Positions 9,803-18,287 of a DNA stretch of 64,000 nucleotides are shown here, one piece after another. The notes under the pieces were generated by a model that saw only the letters and a program-made list of their open reading frames with translations, was not told where the DNA came from and searched no databases. The position numbers were made by a program, and so were the translations under genes. This stretch comes from Acinetobacter lwoffii (GTDB taxonomy: Bacteria; Pseudomonadota; Gammaproteobacteria; Pseudomonadales; Moraxellaceae). The first letter of the stretch is position 1; each line of letters opens with the position of its first letter. The DNA is taken from the NCBI RefSeq assembly GCF_022967985.1, contig NZ_JALJVC010000002.1, positions 1 through 64,000 of the forward strand. Direction: 5' to 3'.

Positions 9803-11194
9803 TCAAACCGGGGTATTTTTAGGAATATGCCAGAAAATATAGGCTGCAATAATATTGATACAGCCTAAACAGATCAGTGACATATGAAAAGCAGCCACCA
9901 GATTGTCAGCGCCGTAATAGGCACTCAGCATGTTTACCAGTGTTCCTGCCAGTGCCACCCCGATACTCATCGACAGCATCATGATCATCGACAGGAAACT
10001 GTTGCCGCTACTGGCATCCTGCTGGCTTAAGTCCTTTAAGGTCAGGGTATTCATCGACACGAATTGCAGTGAATTTAAAATGCCGAAGATAAAGAAATGA
10101 ATCGCACGGAGCCAGATAGGGGTTTCCGCTGTGGTTAGGGCAAAACTGGCAATACACAGACCCACCAGCAAAGTATTGACCAGCAAGACACGGCGATAGC
10201 CAAAACGCTGAATGATGTTGCGGATAATCGGTTTGGAGGCCAGCGAACCGAGCACAGTCGGAATCATCAATAAACCGGTAATAAAAGGTTCAAAACCGAA
10301 TGCGACTTGCAACATCAGAGGCAATAAAAACGGAATCGAGTTGCCGCCGAGACGGGCAAAGAAATTACCCAAAATACCAATCGCATAAATTTTATTTTTA
10401 AACAGCCGGCTGCGAAACAGGGCGTTGCTATGGGTATGCGAATGATAGGCATAAACCAAGGTGGCCAATAAACCGGCTAGAATCAGGCTCAGGCTCCACC
10501 ACAGCGAGTTTTGTGGACTGGCAAAATTTTCAATTCCCAGACAGAGGCCCACCATGGCCACGACCAGCAAGATAAAGCCCCAATAATCAAAGCGAGCGAC
10601 TGTAGGTTCAAGTACATTCGGCATGGCCTTAAAGGTAATCAGTGCGCCCAGCAAGCCAATCGGCAAATTGATCAGGAAAATCCAATGCCAGGACAGATAT
10701 TCGACCATCCAGCCACCTAGGGTCGGCCCAATTAAAGGACCAATCAGGCCGGCCAGACTCATCAGGCTCATAGCGGCCAGAAATTGGGTACGGGGAATGA
10801 TCTTCAGCATCGCCAAACGGCCGACCGGCAGCAATAATGCACCACCGATCCCTTGAAAGATCCGGTACACCAATAATTCATTCAGGCTACTTGACCAGGC
10901 ACAGCCCAAAGAGGCCAAAGAGAAAATAATAATCGCAGCAAAATAGGTATTTCTAACCCCGAACCGGTCTGCCAGCCAGCCACTTAAAGGAATGCAGGCT
11001 GCCACAGACAGCACATAAGCCACAACCACACTATGCATGCGTAGCGGATCTTCCTGCAAATTTTGGGCAATTGCAGGTAGGGCGGTATTAATAATGGTGG
11101 TATCCAGCCCCTGCATGAAAAAGCCAATCGAGACCAACAAGACCAGCAGTCTGAACTCGGGATCTAAGGCTTGATGCGTAGGCGTGGCATTCAT
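9803..11194 (-). CDS. mdtD: DHA2 family MFS multidrug exporter, MdtD-like
   Basis: This 463-residue transporter has about 14 helices and belongs to the DHA2 (EmrB/QacA) drug:H+ antiporter group. It matches the E. coli MdtD pattern closely: FFMQGLDTTIINTALPA, SGWLADRFGVRN, FQGIGGALLLPVGRLAM, WHWIFLINLPIG and NTLTLKDLSQQDASSGNSFLSM. It is not accompanied by mdtABC here. It begins a minus-strand run that continues with the GH25, MBL and dinB genes at 57-66-base then 20-base spacing. The specific substrate cannot be inferred. Confidence 0.85.
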   Translation of the reverse strand: MNATPTHQALDPEFRLLVLLVSIGFFMQGLDTTIINTALPAIAQNLQEDPLRMHSVVVAYVLSVAACIPLSGWLADRFGVRNTYFAAIIIFSLASLGCAWSSSLNELLVYRIFQGIGGALLLPVGRLAMLKIIPRTQFLAAMSLMSLAGLIGPLIGPTLGGWMVEYLSWHWIFLINLPIGLLGALITFKAMPNVLEPTVARFDYWGFILLVVAMVGLCLGIENFASPQNSLWWSLSLILAGLLATLVYAYHSHTHSNALFRSRLFKNKIYAIGILGNFFARLGGNSIPFLLPLMLQVAFGFEPFITGLLMIPTVLGSLASKPIIRNIIQRFGYRRVLLVNTLLVGLCIASFALTTAETPIWLRAIHFFIFGILNSLQFVSMNTLTLKDLSQQDASSGNSFLSMIMMLSMSIGVALAGTLVNMLSAYYGADNLVAAFHMSLICLGCINIIAAYIFWHIPKNTPV

Positions 11195-11282
11195 AATTCT
11201 GGAAAACTGAAAATTTTGAATAGTTTAAAGGAATCAGTCGAGTCTGTCGTATATAAAGCGTGTCAACTTTTATAGCAGTGTT

Positions 11283-11336
11283 GTGTCAAGTAACTGCAAC
11301 CGATCTGTCATGGCACTGCAATGCTCTGGTTATAAA
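11283..11336 (+). promoter_or_regulatory. Tandem PhoB-box-like repeats with downstream -10
   Basis: Four 7-base units occur at an exact 11-bp period: GTGTCAA (11283), CTGCAAC (11294), CTGTCAT (11305) and CTGCAAT (11316). The E. coli Pho box is two CTGTCAT-like units 11 bp apart. The unit at 11305 is a perfect match, and the pair 11305-11322 ends 8 bases before a TATAAA at 11331-11336, close to the spacing seen at E. coli pho promoters. No good -35 hexamer is present, as expected for a PhoB-activated promoter. Transcription would begin near 11343. Confidence 0.72.
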
Positions 11337-11371
11337 TTGGTCACGAATTCTTCATGATAGATCAACAAAAA

Positions 11372-13189
11372 ATGAAATTAAAATTAAAGTCTTTGATAGT
11401 GGCCATGCTGGCTGTGGGGATGGTGGCATGTGGAAGTGAGAATGAAAATGAAACACCGGTTCCAATCGTCGAGGCTACACCGAACTCGATCGAGTTAAGC
11501 AAATTAGCTGCTTATGAATCGGGTATGTTTGCGCAAAGTGCAGCAGAAATTCCGGCCTTTGATGCCGAGAGTCAACGCCTATTCGTGGTCAATGCCAAAG
11601 AAGGCGTATTGGATGTACTGGATTTAAGTCGACCTGATCAGCCGAAAAAAATAACATCTATCACGGTCGATGACATTGCGCCAGAGGCTGAGGTCAACAG
11701 TGTCGCGGTACATAATGGCATTGTCGCCATTGCGATTCAGGCTGCTGTGAAAACCGATCCTGGCTATGTGGCCTTATATCAGGCCAAAGACCTGAGTAAG
11801 CTGGCCCACGTACAGGTGGGTGCCTTGCCGGACATGTTGACTTTCACACCGGATGGTCAAAGCTTGCTGGTGGCCAATGAAGGCGAGCCTTCTGATGATT
11901 ATCAGGTCGATCCAGAAGGTTCAGTGTCTGTCATTAGTCTGGCCAATTTAAAAGCCCCGATCGTTCGTACAGCAGACTTTAAGGCCTTTAACGGACGGGA
12001 AGCAGCATTGCGTGAACAGGGCATCCGCATTTTCGGACCAAAGGCCAGCGCAGCGCAGGATTTTGAACCTGAGTACATCACTGTTTCAAAAGATGGAAAA
12101 ACCGCCTGGGTTGCCTTACAGGAAAACAATGCCTTGGCCAAAATTGATGTGGCTTCTGCCAAAGTACTTGCTGTTTATCCATTTGGCTTCAAAGATCATG
12201 GCATGAAGGGTCATGGCATGGATATCAGCGATGCGGATGGTATCGACGGTAAAGGCAAAATCAATATTCAAACTTGGGCCAATGTCCGTGGCTTATATAT
12301 GCCAGATGCGATTGCAAGTTTCGAGGTCGCGGGCAAAACCTATATTGTGTCTGCCAATGAAGGCGATGCCCGTGCCTGGGGTGAAAACAATCCTGCATAT
12401 TTCAATAACGATACCAGCCAGGGCTTTGTAGAAGAATGGCGGGTGAAACACTTGGTCCATACCAAAGGTTTTGACCGCCGTCTGGGTGATGATTTGCCAG
12501 CTCATCTTCGTGTATTGGCCAAAGGAGCAGAACTCAATCCGAATAATTTTGCGTATTGTGGCGCGGTGGCAGGGGATGCCAAAGACTGCCGTGAAGATCA
12601 TCTGCTGGGACGTTTAAATATTACGTGGACTGAAGGCTATCAAAAAAATGCCGATGGTACAGCCAAACTGAATGAACGGGGCAATCTGGTCTATGATCAT
12701 TTATATAGCTTTGGTACACGCTCGGTCAGTATCTGGGTGGAAAATGATCAACAGACCGGTTTAGAACTGGTATGGGATTCGGGTGATCAGTTTGAGCAGT
12801 ATATTGCCAAACATCATCCTGAGATTTTCAACTTTAATCATGAAGAAGCCGGACTGGATAATCGCAGTGACAATAAAGGGCCGGAACCTGAAGGGGTGAC
12901 CTTGGGGCAGATTGGTCAAAAAACCTTTGCCTTTATTGGGCTGGAGCGTGTCGGTGGCATCATGGTCTATGATGTGTCTACACCTGCATCACCAGTCTTC
13001 GTGCAATATATCAATTCACGTGATTTTAAAGCGACCACAGAGCAGATTGAAATAGGACAAGCCGGTGATTTAGGACCGGAAGGTTTGGTATTTATTCCTG
13101 CCAAAGACTCCCCGAATAAGAAACCACTCTTGGTGGTCGGCCATGAAGTCAGTGGCAGTACCACGATTTATCAAGTAAATCTCAAGTAG
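11372..13189 (+). CDS. Choice-of-anchor I family secreted lipoprotein
   Basis: This is a 605-residue exported protein. The signal peptide MKLKLKSLIVAMLAVGMVAC ends in a lipobox-like MVA-Cys20, so it is probably an outer- or inner-membrane lipoprotein. The body matches the choice-of-anchor I family: a repeated beta-propeller-like region with FTPDGQSLLVANEGEPSDDY, TYIVSANEGDARAWG, LYSFGTRSVSIW and GPEPEGVTLG. Relatives are often annotated as alkaline-phosphatase-like or phytase-like, but activity is not established. I prefer the ATG at 11372 over 11354 because it gives a standard signal peptide and a longer leader after the predicted PhoB promoter. A terminator follows. Confidence 0.85.
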   Translation: MKLKLKSLIVAMLAVGMVACGSENENETPVPIVEATPNSIELSKLAAYESGMFAQSAAEIPAFDAESQRLFVVNAKEGVLDVLDLSRPDQPKKITSITVDDIAPEAEVNSVAVHNGIVAIAIQAAVKTDPGYVALYQAKDLSKLAHVQVGALPDMLTFTPDGQSLLVANEGEPSDDYQVDPEGSVSVISLANLKAPIVRTADFKAFNGREAALREQGIRIFGPKASAAQDFEPEYITVSKDGKTAWVALQENNALAKIDVASAKVLAVYPFGFKDHGMKGHGMDISDADGIDGKGKINIQTWANVRGLYMPDAIASFEVAGKTYIVSANEGDARAWGENNPAYFNNDTSQGFVEEWRVKHLVHTKGFDRRLGDDLPAHLRVLAKGAELNPNNFAYCGAVAGDAKDCREDHLLGRLNITWTEGYQKNADGTAKLNERGNLVYDHLYSFGTRSVSIWVENDQQTGLELVWDSGDQFEQYIAKHHPEIFNFNHEEAGLDNRSDNKGPEPEGVTLGQIGQKTFAFIGLERVGGIMVYDVSTPASPVFVQYINSRDFKATTEQIEIGQAGDLGPEGLVFIPAKDSPNKKPLLVVGHEVSGSTTIYQVNLK

Positions 13190-13207
13190 TCAAAAGCTTT
13201 TAAATTC

Positions 13208-13230
13208 AGGGCACTTCGGTGCTCTTTTTT
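13208..13230 (+). terminator. Intrinsic terminator
   Basis: AGGGCAC, loop TTCG, GTGCTCT plus a T run forms a hairpin with one G-U pair, 18 bases after the lipoprotein stop codon. Confidence 0.85.
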
Positions 13231-13247
13231 GTAAGGTGACCGCATAT

Positions 13248-13285
13248 ATGACATTTTTGTCATTAAAATGAAATAAAACCGTCAT
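13248..13285 (+). promoter_or_regulatory. Palindrome and weak Pho-box-like repeats
   Basis: A perfect 6-bp inverted repeat ATGACA-TTTT-TGTCAT occupies 13248-13263. Overlapping it, TTGTCAT (13257), ATGAAAT (13268) and CCGTCAT (13279) follow an 11-bp period, so two good half-units are exactly 22 bp apart. This resembles a degenerate Pho box before the PiT-like gene, but no -10 lies at the expected distance downstream. It is only a candidate. Confidence 0.35.
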
Positions 13286-13342
13286 AATCTTGGGCCAACT
13301 TTTCAGCAATGCTGAAATCTCCTCGCGTATAGGTTTGTTTTT

Positions 13343-14317
13343 ATGACAATCGAGATTTTGATGGTGATCGGCTTCTGTTTGGCCGCTTACTCTATTGTCG
13401 GAAATGATGTACCTCAAACCCTAGGGACATTTATTTCTTCGAATTCACATCGCCCATGGTGGGTGTTGTGGATTTATATCAGCTCAATTTTAATTGTCGT
13501 ATTGGTCTATGGTTGGTATGCATCTGGGGTGGGTGATGCCTCATACGGTCGTTTAGAAACGATTCCTTTCCCTGAAGGTGGTATTACCTGGCTGTATATT
13601 GTGCCGCCAATTCTCCTGTTACTACTGACCAGATACGGGATTCCAGTCAGTACCACCTTCCTGGTGCTTACGATTTTCTCTCCTGCCAGCTTAGGCTCGA
13701 TGATGGTCAAATCGATGATGGGCTATGCCGTCGCCTTTATTGTAGCGATTGTCATCTATCGTTTTGTGGTCAAGCAGCTGGCACGCCATTTTGCCAAGAC
13801 ACGTCATCAGGAGCACTCCAAGGTCTGGATGGGCTTGCAGTGGGTTTCTACCGGTTTCCTGTGGAGTCAATGGCTGATTCAGGATCTGGCTAACATCTTC
13901 GTGTATGTGCCACGTCAGGTGCCGTTTGAATTCCTGATGTTTGCGATTACGGTATTCGTGGTCTTGCTGGGTGTGATTCTGTATCAACGTGGCGGGGCGA
14001 TCCAGAACATTGTCGACACCAAAACCGGTGTGACCGACATTCGTGCTGCAACGATTATCGACTTCATGTATGCCATTATCCTGTTAGTTTTTAAAGAGTG
14101 GAGCAACATTCCAATGAGTACCACCTGGGTATTCCTGGGCTTACTCGCAGGTCGTGAATTTGCCATGTCAATGATTCTGGATGAAGTCAACAAACATCGT
14201 ACTTCACGTAATGTCAGTGCAGATGCCATGAAACTGATGTTCGGTCTGGCCATGTCGGTCATTCTGGCAACAACTTTGCCGATGTTTTATGAGTTTGTGA
14301 CGAATTATGGTCAATAA
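13343..14317 (+). CDS. PiT-like membrane permease (divergent phosphate transporter family)
   Basis: This 324-residue integral membrane protein has about nine hydrophobic segments. It carries a degenerate form of the duplicated PiT (inorganic phosphate transporter) signature. The first repeat has GNDVPQTLGT and later PVSTTFLVL; the second has PMSTTWVFLGLLAGREFA. In classical PiT proteins the corresponding elements are GANDVANAxGT and P-I-S-T-T-H. The histidine after STT is replaced by Phe or Trp, and the second GAND element is lost. It is also shorter than typical PiT proteins (about 400-500 residues). It may carry phosphate or another anion. The adjacent Pho-box-controlled lipoprotein favours phosphate, as inference. 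Confidence 0.6.
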   Translation: MTIEILMVIGFCLAAYSIVGNDVPQTLGTFISSNSHRPWWVLWIYISSILIVVLVYGWYASGVGDASYGRLETIPFPEGGITWLYIVPPILLLLLTRYGIPVSTTFLVLTIFSPASLGSMMVKSMMGYAVAFIVAIVIYRFVVKQLARHFAKTRHQEHSKVWMGLQWVSTGFLWSQWLIQDLANIFVYVPRQVPFEFLMFAITVFVVLLGVILYQRGGAIQNIVDTKTGVTDIRAATIIDFMYAIILLVFKEWSNIPMSTTWVFLGLLAGREFAMSMILDEVNKHRTSRNVSADAMKLMFGLAMSVILATTLPMFYEFVTNYGQ

Positions 14318-14340
14318 GTCCTGATATTAAAAATCCAATA

Positions 14341-14366
14341 AAAAAGCGAGCCAGGTGCTCGCTTTT
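14341..14366. terminator. Bidirectional terminator
   Basis: AAAAAGCGAGC, loop CAGGT, GCTCGCTTTT lies between the convergent PiT-like and LOG-family genes and can serve both. Confidence 0.88.
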
Positions 14367-14383
14367 ATCTTAATTGGAATGGT

Positions 14384-15004
14384 TTAAACCACAAATCTTT
14401 GCGGATGGCCTAAATTAGTTAAAGTTGTATAAATTTCTTCTTCGTGTTCGCAAATGATCAGTTTGGCGCGATGCTGTGGCGGTAAAAAACCATCTTCGAC
14501 CGCACGGTCCAGCTGTGCAATCAAGGCATCATAGAAGCCATTCACATTATACAACATCATCGGTTTTTGATGCTGGTTCAACTGGCCCCAGGTGGCAATT
14601 TCCAAAATTTCTTCAAACGTGCCGAGTCCACCTGGCAAGGCCACAAAGGCACAGGCCCGCTCGGCCATCATGGCTTTACGTTGATGCATGCTGGTCACCA
14701 CATGTAATTCGGTCAGCTGATTATGGGCAATTTCATAATCCAGCATAAATTCAGGAATCACCCCAACGGCTTCACCACCATGCTGGATCATGGCATCCGC
14801 GACCTGTCCCATCAGGCCAATACTGGCACCACCATAGACCAGACCAAAACCATGTTCTGCCAGTCCTTGCGAGAGATGAATGGCTTTTTCTAAATAAACC
14901 GGTTTGTTGCCTGCACGTGAACCACAATAGAGTGCCACTAAAGGGCGTGTTGTTTTTGGGGAGTTTTCTTTAAAATAATCTGTCATTTGAATTACGCTTT
15001 GCAT
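14384..15004 (-). CDS. LOG family protein (TIGR00730 Rossmann fold)
   Basis: This 206-residue protein belongs to the lysine-decarboxylase-like LOG family, whose characterised members release the base from nucleoside 5'-monophosphates such as cytokinin ribotides. The signature PGGLGTFEE is intact, as is VYGGASIGLMG earlier in the Rossmann fold. The ATG at 15004 has an AAGGTGA ribosome-binding site about 10 bases upstream; the second ATG at 14986 has none. The physiological substrate in bacteria that do not make cytokinin is uncertain. Confidence 0.88.
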   Translation of the reverse strand: MQSVIQMTDYFKENSPKTTRPLVALYCGSRAGNKPVYLEKAIHLSQGLAEHGFGLVYGGASIGLMGQVADAMIQHGGEAVGVIPEFMLDYEIAHNQLTELHVVTSMHQRKAMMAERACAFVALPGGLGTFEEILEIATWGQLNQHQKPMMLYNVNGFYDALIAQLDRAVEDGFLPPQHRAKLIICEHEEEIYTTLTNLGHPQRFVV

Positions 15005-15336
15005 TTATTTTCTTCACCTTATCATTTTTCTTTCTTGTGACTCTAGCTTAATTAATAAATATGACAATTCTGTGTGCGGCTACATTTTCACTGCATTATA
15101 GCTAGGCAAAATTCATCGATAAACAGCCATGAAAAAAGGTGAATTTCGATTTGATCTTGCTATACTAAAAATTGGTTTCACAACAATAGAACGAAAATGG
15201 GTAGTGGTAGTTGGCCGTGTAACTCTATAAATCGCCGTCAAATAATTGATATTATTCAATATCAAAAATATTATGCTGTTTCATTACAGTCTCGGTTCAT
15301 TCAATGCAGCAGTCCTGAGTGTCAGGAGCCAAGCGT
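15005..15336. other. 332-bp intergenic region with long leader of the TerC-like gene
   Basis: An extended -10 sequence TG-C-TATACT at 15158-15166 is the best plus-strand promoter candidate; its -35 is poor. It would give a leader of about 165 bases before the ATG at 15337. A perfect 8-bp hairpin, TTGATATT-ATTC-AATATCAA, lies at 15246-15265 in that leader. I looked for the yybP-ykoY manganese riboswitch common before TerC-type genes and did not recognise it. No gene or RNA with a known signature is visible. Confidence 0.4.
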
Positions 15337-16914
15337 ATGATCTTTGAATGGATGTCGGATCCTTCAGCTTGGGTCGGTTTACTCACATTAATTGTTCTTG
15401 AGATTGTACTCGGGATCGACAATCTGGTTTTTATTGCCATTTTGGCGGAGAAACTGCCACCAGAACAGCGTAATGCCGCGCGGATTGTGGGCTTAATGCT
15501 GGCCTTGGTGATGCGTTTGATCTTGCTGGCTTCGATTGCCTGGGTGGTGACCCTCACTGATCCACTGTTCCACATTTTTGATCATGCTTTCTCGGGCCGA
15601 GATCTGATTCTATTGTTTGGTGGGGTATTCCTGCTGTTTAAAGGCACCATGGAACTGCATGAGCGTCTGGAAGCCAAACCGGTCATCAAAGAAGAAAATC
15701 CGGTCCATGCGGTATTCTGGATGGTGATTGTGCAGATCGTGGTGCTGGATGCCGTTTTCTCATTGGACAGCGTGATTACTGCGGTTGGCATGGTCAAAGA
15801 CCTGTCAGTTATGATGATTGCCGTGATTATTGCCATCGGGATTATGCTCTGGGCATCCAAAGCCCTGATGGATTTCGTCAACAGACATCCGACCGTGGTG
15901 ATTCTGTGTCTGGGCTTCCTGATGATGATCGGGTTCTCGCTGGTGGTCGAAGGCTTCGGTTTCCATATTCCGAAAGGTTATCTGTATGCTGCAATTGGCT
16001 TCTCGGTGATTGTCGAATTTATTAACCAGACCATGAAACGCAATCAGGAAAAAATGGTGACCACCACGGATATGCGCTACCGTACTGCTTCAGCCGTAAT
16101 GCGGATGCTGGGTGGTAAACCTGCTCAGGACAATGATTCGTCTGAACCGGAAGATGTTCTGGCTACGCGTGCCTTTGCTGATGAAGTCTTTAATGATGAC
16201 AATGGCATCTATCATAGTGTCATGGTGCAGGGGGTACTGGGTCTGTCTGAACGTCCGGTCAAGTCGGTAATGACGCCACGTCCTGAACTGGAATGGATTG
16301 ATCTGGACAATGACGCTGACAGTATCAAAGAACAGTTATTGCAGATGAGCCACTCGCGTCTGATTATCGCCCGGGGTGAACTGGATAATATTGCCGGTGT
16401 GGTACTGACCCATAAAGTCCTCAACGAATACATTGAAACCGGGGTGCTGGATTTTGAAAAGCACTTACGTGAACCGGTGATTGTGCATGAAAATGCCCAG
16501 GTCTTGATGGTGATGGAACAGTTGCGTCAGGCTCCATTGCAGATGGCAATTGTCCTGAATGAATATGGTTCAATTGAAGGGATTGCCACCCCAATTGATA
16601 TTCTTGAAGCAATTGCCGGTGAATTCCCGGATGAAGATGAGTTGCAAGCCGCCGCGGAAAGCCTGGAAGATGGCAGCCTGATTCTGGATGGTTCCACCGA
16701 TATTCGTCATGTTTCCTTGCTGCTGGATCGTGATCTGGTCAATGAAACCGAAGAATATTCGACTTTATCTGGTTATGTATTGTTCCATATGGCACGTTTA
16801 CCACATAGCGGTGAAAAGTTTGAAGCAGATGGGCATATCTTTGAGGTCGTGACGATGGACGGTCATAAGATCGATAAAGTGCATATCATTCCGCAGCTTC
16901 CTGCACAGGACTAG
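15337..16914 (+). CDS. TerC family membrane protein with CBS and CorC/HlyC domains
   Basis: This 525-residue protein has three parts. Residues 1-230 or so form a TerC membrane domain ([15 protein letters not shown] and [14 protein letters not shown] carry its acidic motifs). A CBS pair (about 290-420) begins [16 protein letters not shown]-terminal CorC/HlyC transporter-associated domain follows ([18 protein letters not shown]). The architecture matches the E. coli YegH/YoaE group. TerC proteins are implicated in metal, often manganese, export. A CAGGAG ribosome-binding site at 15323-15328 fixes the ATG at 15337 instead of the GTG at 15319. Confidence 0.9.
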   Translation: MIFEWMSDPSAWVGLLTLIVLEIVLGIDNLVFIAILAEKLPPEQRNAARIVGLMLALVMRLILLASIAWVVTLTDPLFHIFDHAFSGRDLILLFGGVFLLFKGTMELHERLEAKPVIKEENPVHAVFWMVIVQIVVLDAVFSLDSVITAVGMVKDLSVMMIAVIIAIGIMLWASKALMDFVNRHPTVVILCLGFLMMIGFSLVVEGFGFHIPKGYLYAAIGFSVIVEFINQTMKRNQEKMVTTTDMRYRTASAVMRMLGGKPAQDNDSSEPEDVLATRAFADEVFNDDNGIYHSVMVQGVLGLSERPVKSVMTPRPELEWIDLDNDADSIKEQLLQMSHSRLIIARGELDNIAGVVLTHKVLNEYIETGVLDFEKHLREPVIVHENAQVLMVMEQLRQAPLQMAIVLNEYGSIEGIATPIDILEAIAGEFPDEDELQAAAESLEDGSLILDGSTDIRHVSLLLDRDLVNETEEYSTLSGYVLFHMARLPHSGEKFEADGHIFEVVTMDGHKIDKVHIIPQLPAQD

Positions 16915-16947
16915 ATTCTAGCCAATGTTTGGCCTGTAAAGTTTGCT

Positions 16948-16976
16948 AAAATAGCCCGCATTGTCGGGCTATTTTT
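16948..16976 (+). terminator. Terminator of TerC-like gene, inside next gene's leader
   Basis: The arms AAAATAGCCCG and CGGGCTATTTT form a strong hairpin with a T run. It ends only 11 bases before the ATG of the YchJ-like gene, so it may also shape that gene's leader. Confidence 0.8.
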
Positions 16977-16987
16977 ATGGAACTGAA

Positions 16988-17452
16988 ATGTCAGAAGCAT
17001 GTCCATGTGGACAAGGCGAATATCACAGTTGTTGTCAGCCACTGCATGTAGGGCAAAAGGTCGCAGAGACTGCACAGCAACTCATGCGTTCCCGTTACAG
17101 TGCCTTCGCCAAGCATGAAATCGATTACATCAAAACCACGACTGCGCTGGGTCAGCAACAAGCGCTGGATCTGCAGGCAATTAGTGAATGGAGTAAAGCC
17201 AATCAATGGTTAAAGCTTGAAATTGTTCAAGCCAATGAAAAACTAGATAAAAATCATGCCTTGGTCGAGTTTAAGGCACATTATCATGATGGCAAGCAGG
17301 CACAGGTGCATCATGAAGCTTCGCATTTTGTGAAGTTTGAAGGTCGCTGGTATTTTCTGGATCCGACTACAGACCATAACATCACCATGAAACAGGCCTG
17401 CATTTGTGGTTCGGGGAAAAAATTTAAGCAATGTTGTGCCGGATTCTTATAA
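16988..17452 (+). CDS. YchJ family SEC-C motif protein
   Basis: This 154-residue protein has a zinc-binding SEC-C motif at each end: CPCGQGEYHSCC at the N-terminus and CICGSGKKFKQCC at the C-terminus. Between them lies the NTF2-like domain of the UPF0225/YchJ family (AQQLMRSRYSAFAKHEIDY, WLKLEIVQ, VEFKAHYHD). The function of the family is unknown. The ATG at 16988 starts at the conserved MSEACPCG. Upstream frame extension would run through the preceding terminator and is rejected. The gene needs a promoter within about 60 bases or read-through from the TerC-like gene. Confidence 0.87.
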   Translation: MSEACPCGQGEYHSCCQPLHVGQKVAETAQQLMRSRYSAFAKHEIDYIKTTTALGQQQALDLQAISEWSKANQWLKLEIVQANEKLDKNHALVEFKAHYHDGKQAQVHHEASHFVKFEGRWYFLDPTTDHNITMKQACICGSGKKFKQCCAGFL

Positions 17453-17513
17453 CTTTCACACAGATTTAGCTTAGAATAGCCGCCATCTCATAGCCTCAGG
17501 TGGAAGCAGGGCG

Positions 17514-18158
17514 ATGTTACTGACCGTCATCTATATTATTGCAATTACCGCTGAAGCCATGACCGGGGCACTGTCCGCTGGCCGGCGCAGCATGGACTGG
17601 TTTGGCGTGATGATTATTGCCTGTGTCACGGCACTGGGCGGTGGTTCGGTCCGTGATGTTCTGCTCGGACATTATCCCTTGACTTGGGTCAAACATCCCG
17701 AATATCTGGTGCTGACCTGTTGCGCCGCCTTCGTCACCATCCTGATTGCCAAATGGATGCGACAGTTACGTAATGTCTTCCTGGTACTGGATGCCTTGGG
17801 GCTCATTGGCTTTACCATTATTGGCTGCCAGATTGCCCTGGAAATGGGACATGGTTTTGTGGTCAGCGCCGTCGCGGGTGTTTTGACCGGAGTGTCTGGC
17901 GGGATTTTGCGTGACATTTTATGTAATGACGTGCCGCTGGTGTTCCGCCGTGAACTGTATGCCAGTATTGCCTTTGTTTCAGTGATCTTTTACTGGCTCT
18001 GTAGCCACTACGGCTTGTCGCAGGATCTGACCATTTTGTCTACCCTGATTTTTGGTTTTAGCTTACGTCTGATCGCCATCTATTTTGGTCTGGAAATGCC
18101 AAAATTCATTTATAAAGATGATGATGAGCACTCGGCATCTTCCAAAGACGAATCTTAA
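17514..18158 (+). CDS. TRIC-type cation channel family protein (UPF0126)
   Basis: This 214-residue membrane protein has about seven helices in two pseudo-repeats. Each repeat carries the glycine-rich TRIC motif: ALGGGSVRDVLLG and GVSGGILRDILC. It belongs to the UPF0126/YadS family, whose prokaryotic members form trimeric potassium-permeable channels. A ribosome-binding site AGGTGGAAG precedes the ATG. A GC-rich inverted repeat TGCGGC/GCCGCA about 20-45 bases after the stop may be a weak terminator, but it lacks a T run. Confidence 0.87.
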   Translation: MLLTVIYIIAITAEAMTGALSAGRRSMDWFGVMIIACVTALGGGSVRDVLLGHYPLTWVKHPEYLVLTCCAAFVTILIAKWMRQLRNVFLVLDALGLIGFTIIGCQIALEMGHGFVVSAVAGVLTGVSGGILRDILCNDVPLVFRRELYASIAFVSVIFYWLCSHYGLSQDLTILSTLIFGFSLRLIAIYFGLEMPKFIYKDDDEHSASSKDES

Positions 18159-18287
18159 TTTTTAAATGTATAAAGTGCGGCAATAAAAATAGCCGCATTC
18201 AGCTCAATTCGTAGTATAAAAAATATAAAGCAGCCCACCTGTTGAGAAAGCAGCATCTCCCGTTCCACCTGATCAGAGATTTTTGTT

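Noticed and set aside
15158..15336. yybP-ykoY manganese riboswitch before the TerC-like gene
   Set aside because: The conserved helix junction sequences were not recognisable, and only a simple hairpin is visible.
18159..18220. Terminator after the TRIC-type gene (TGCGGC/GCCGCA)
   Set aside because: It has a 10-base loop and no T run, so it was not listed as a confident terminator.
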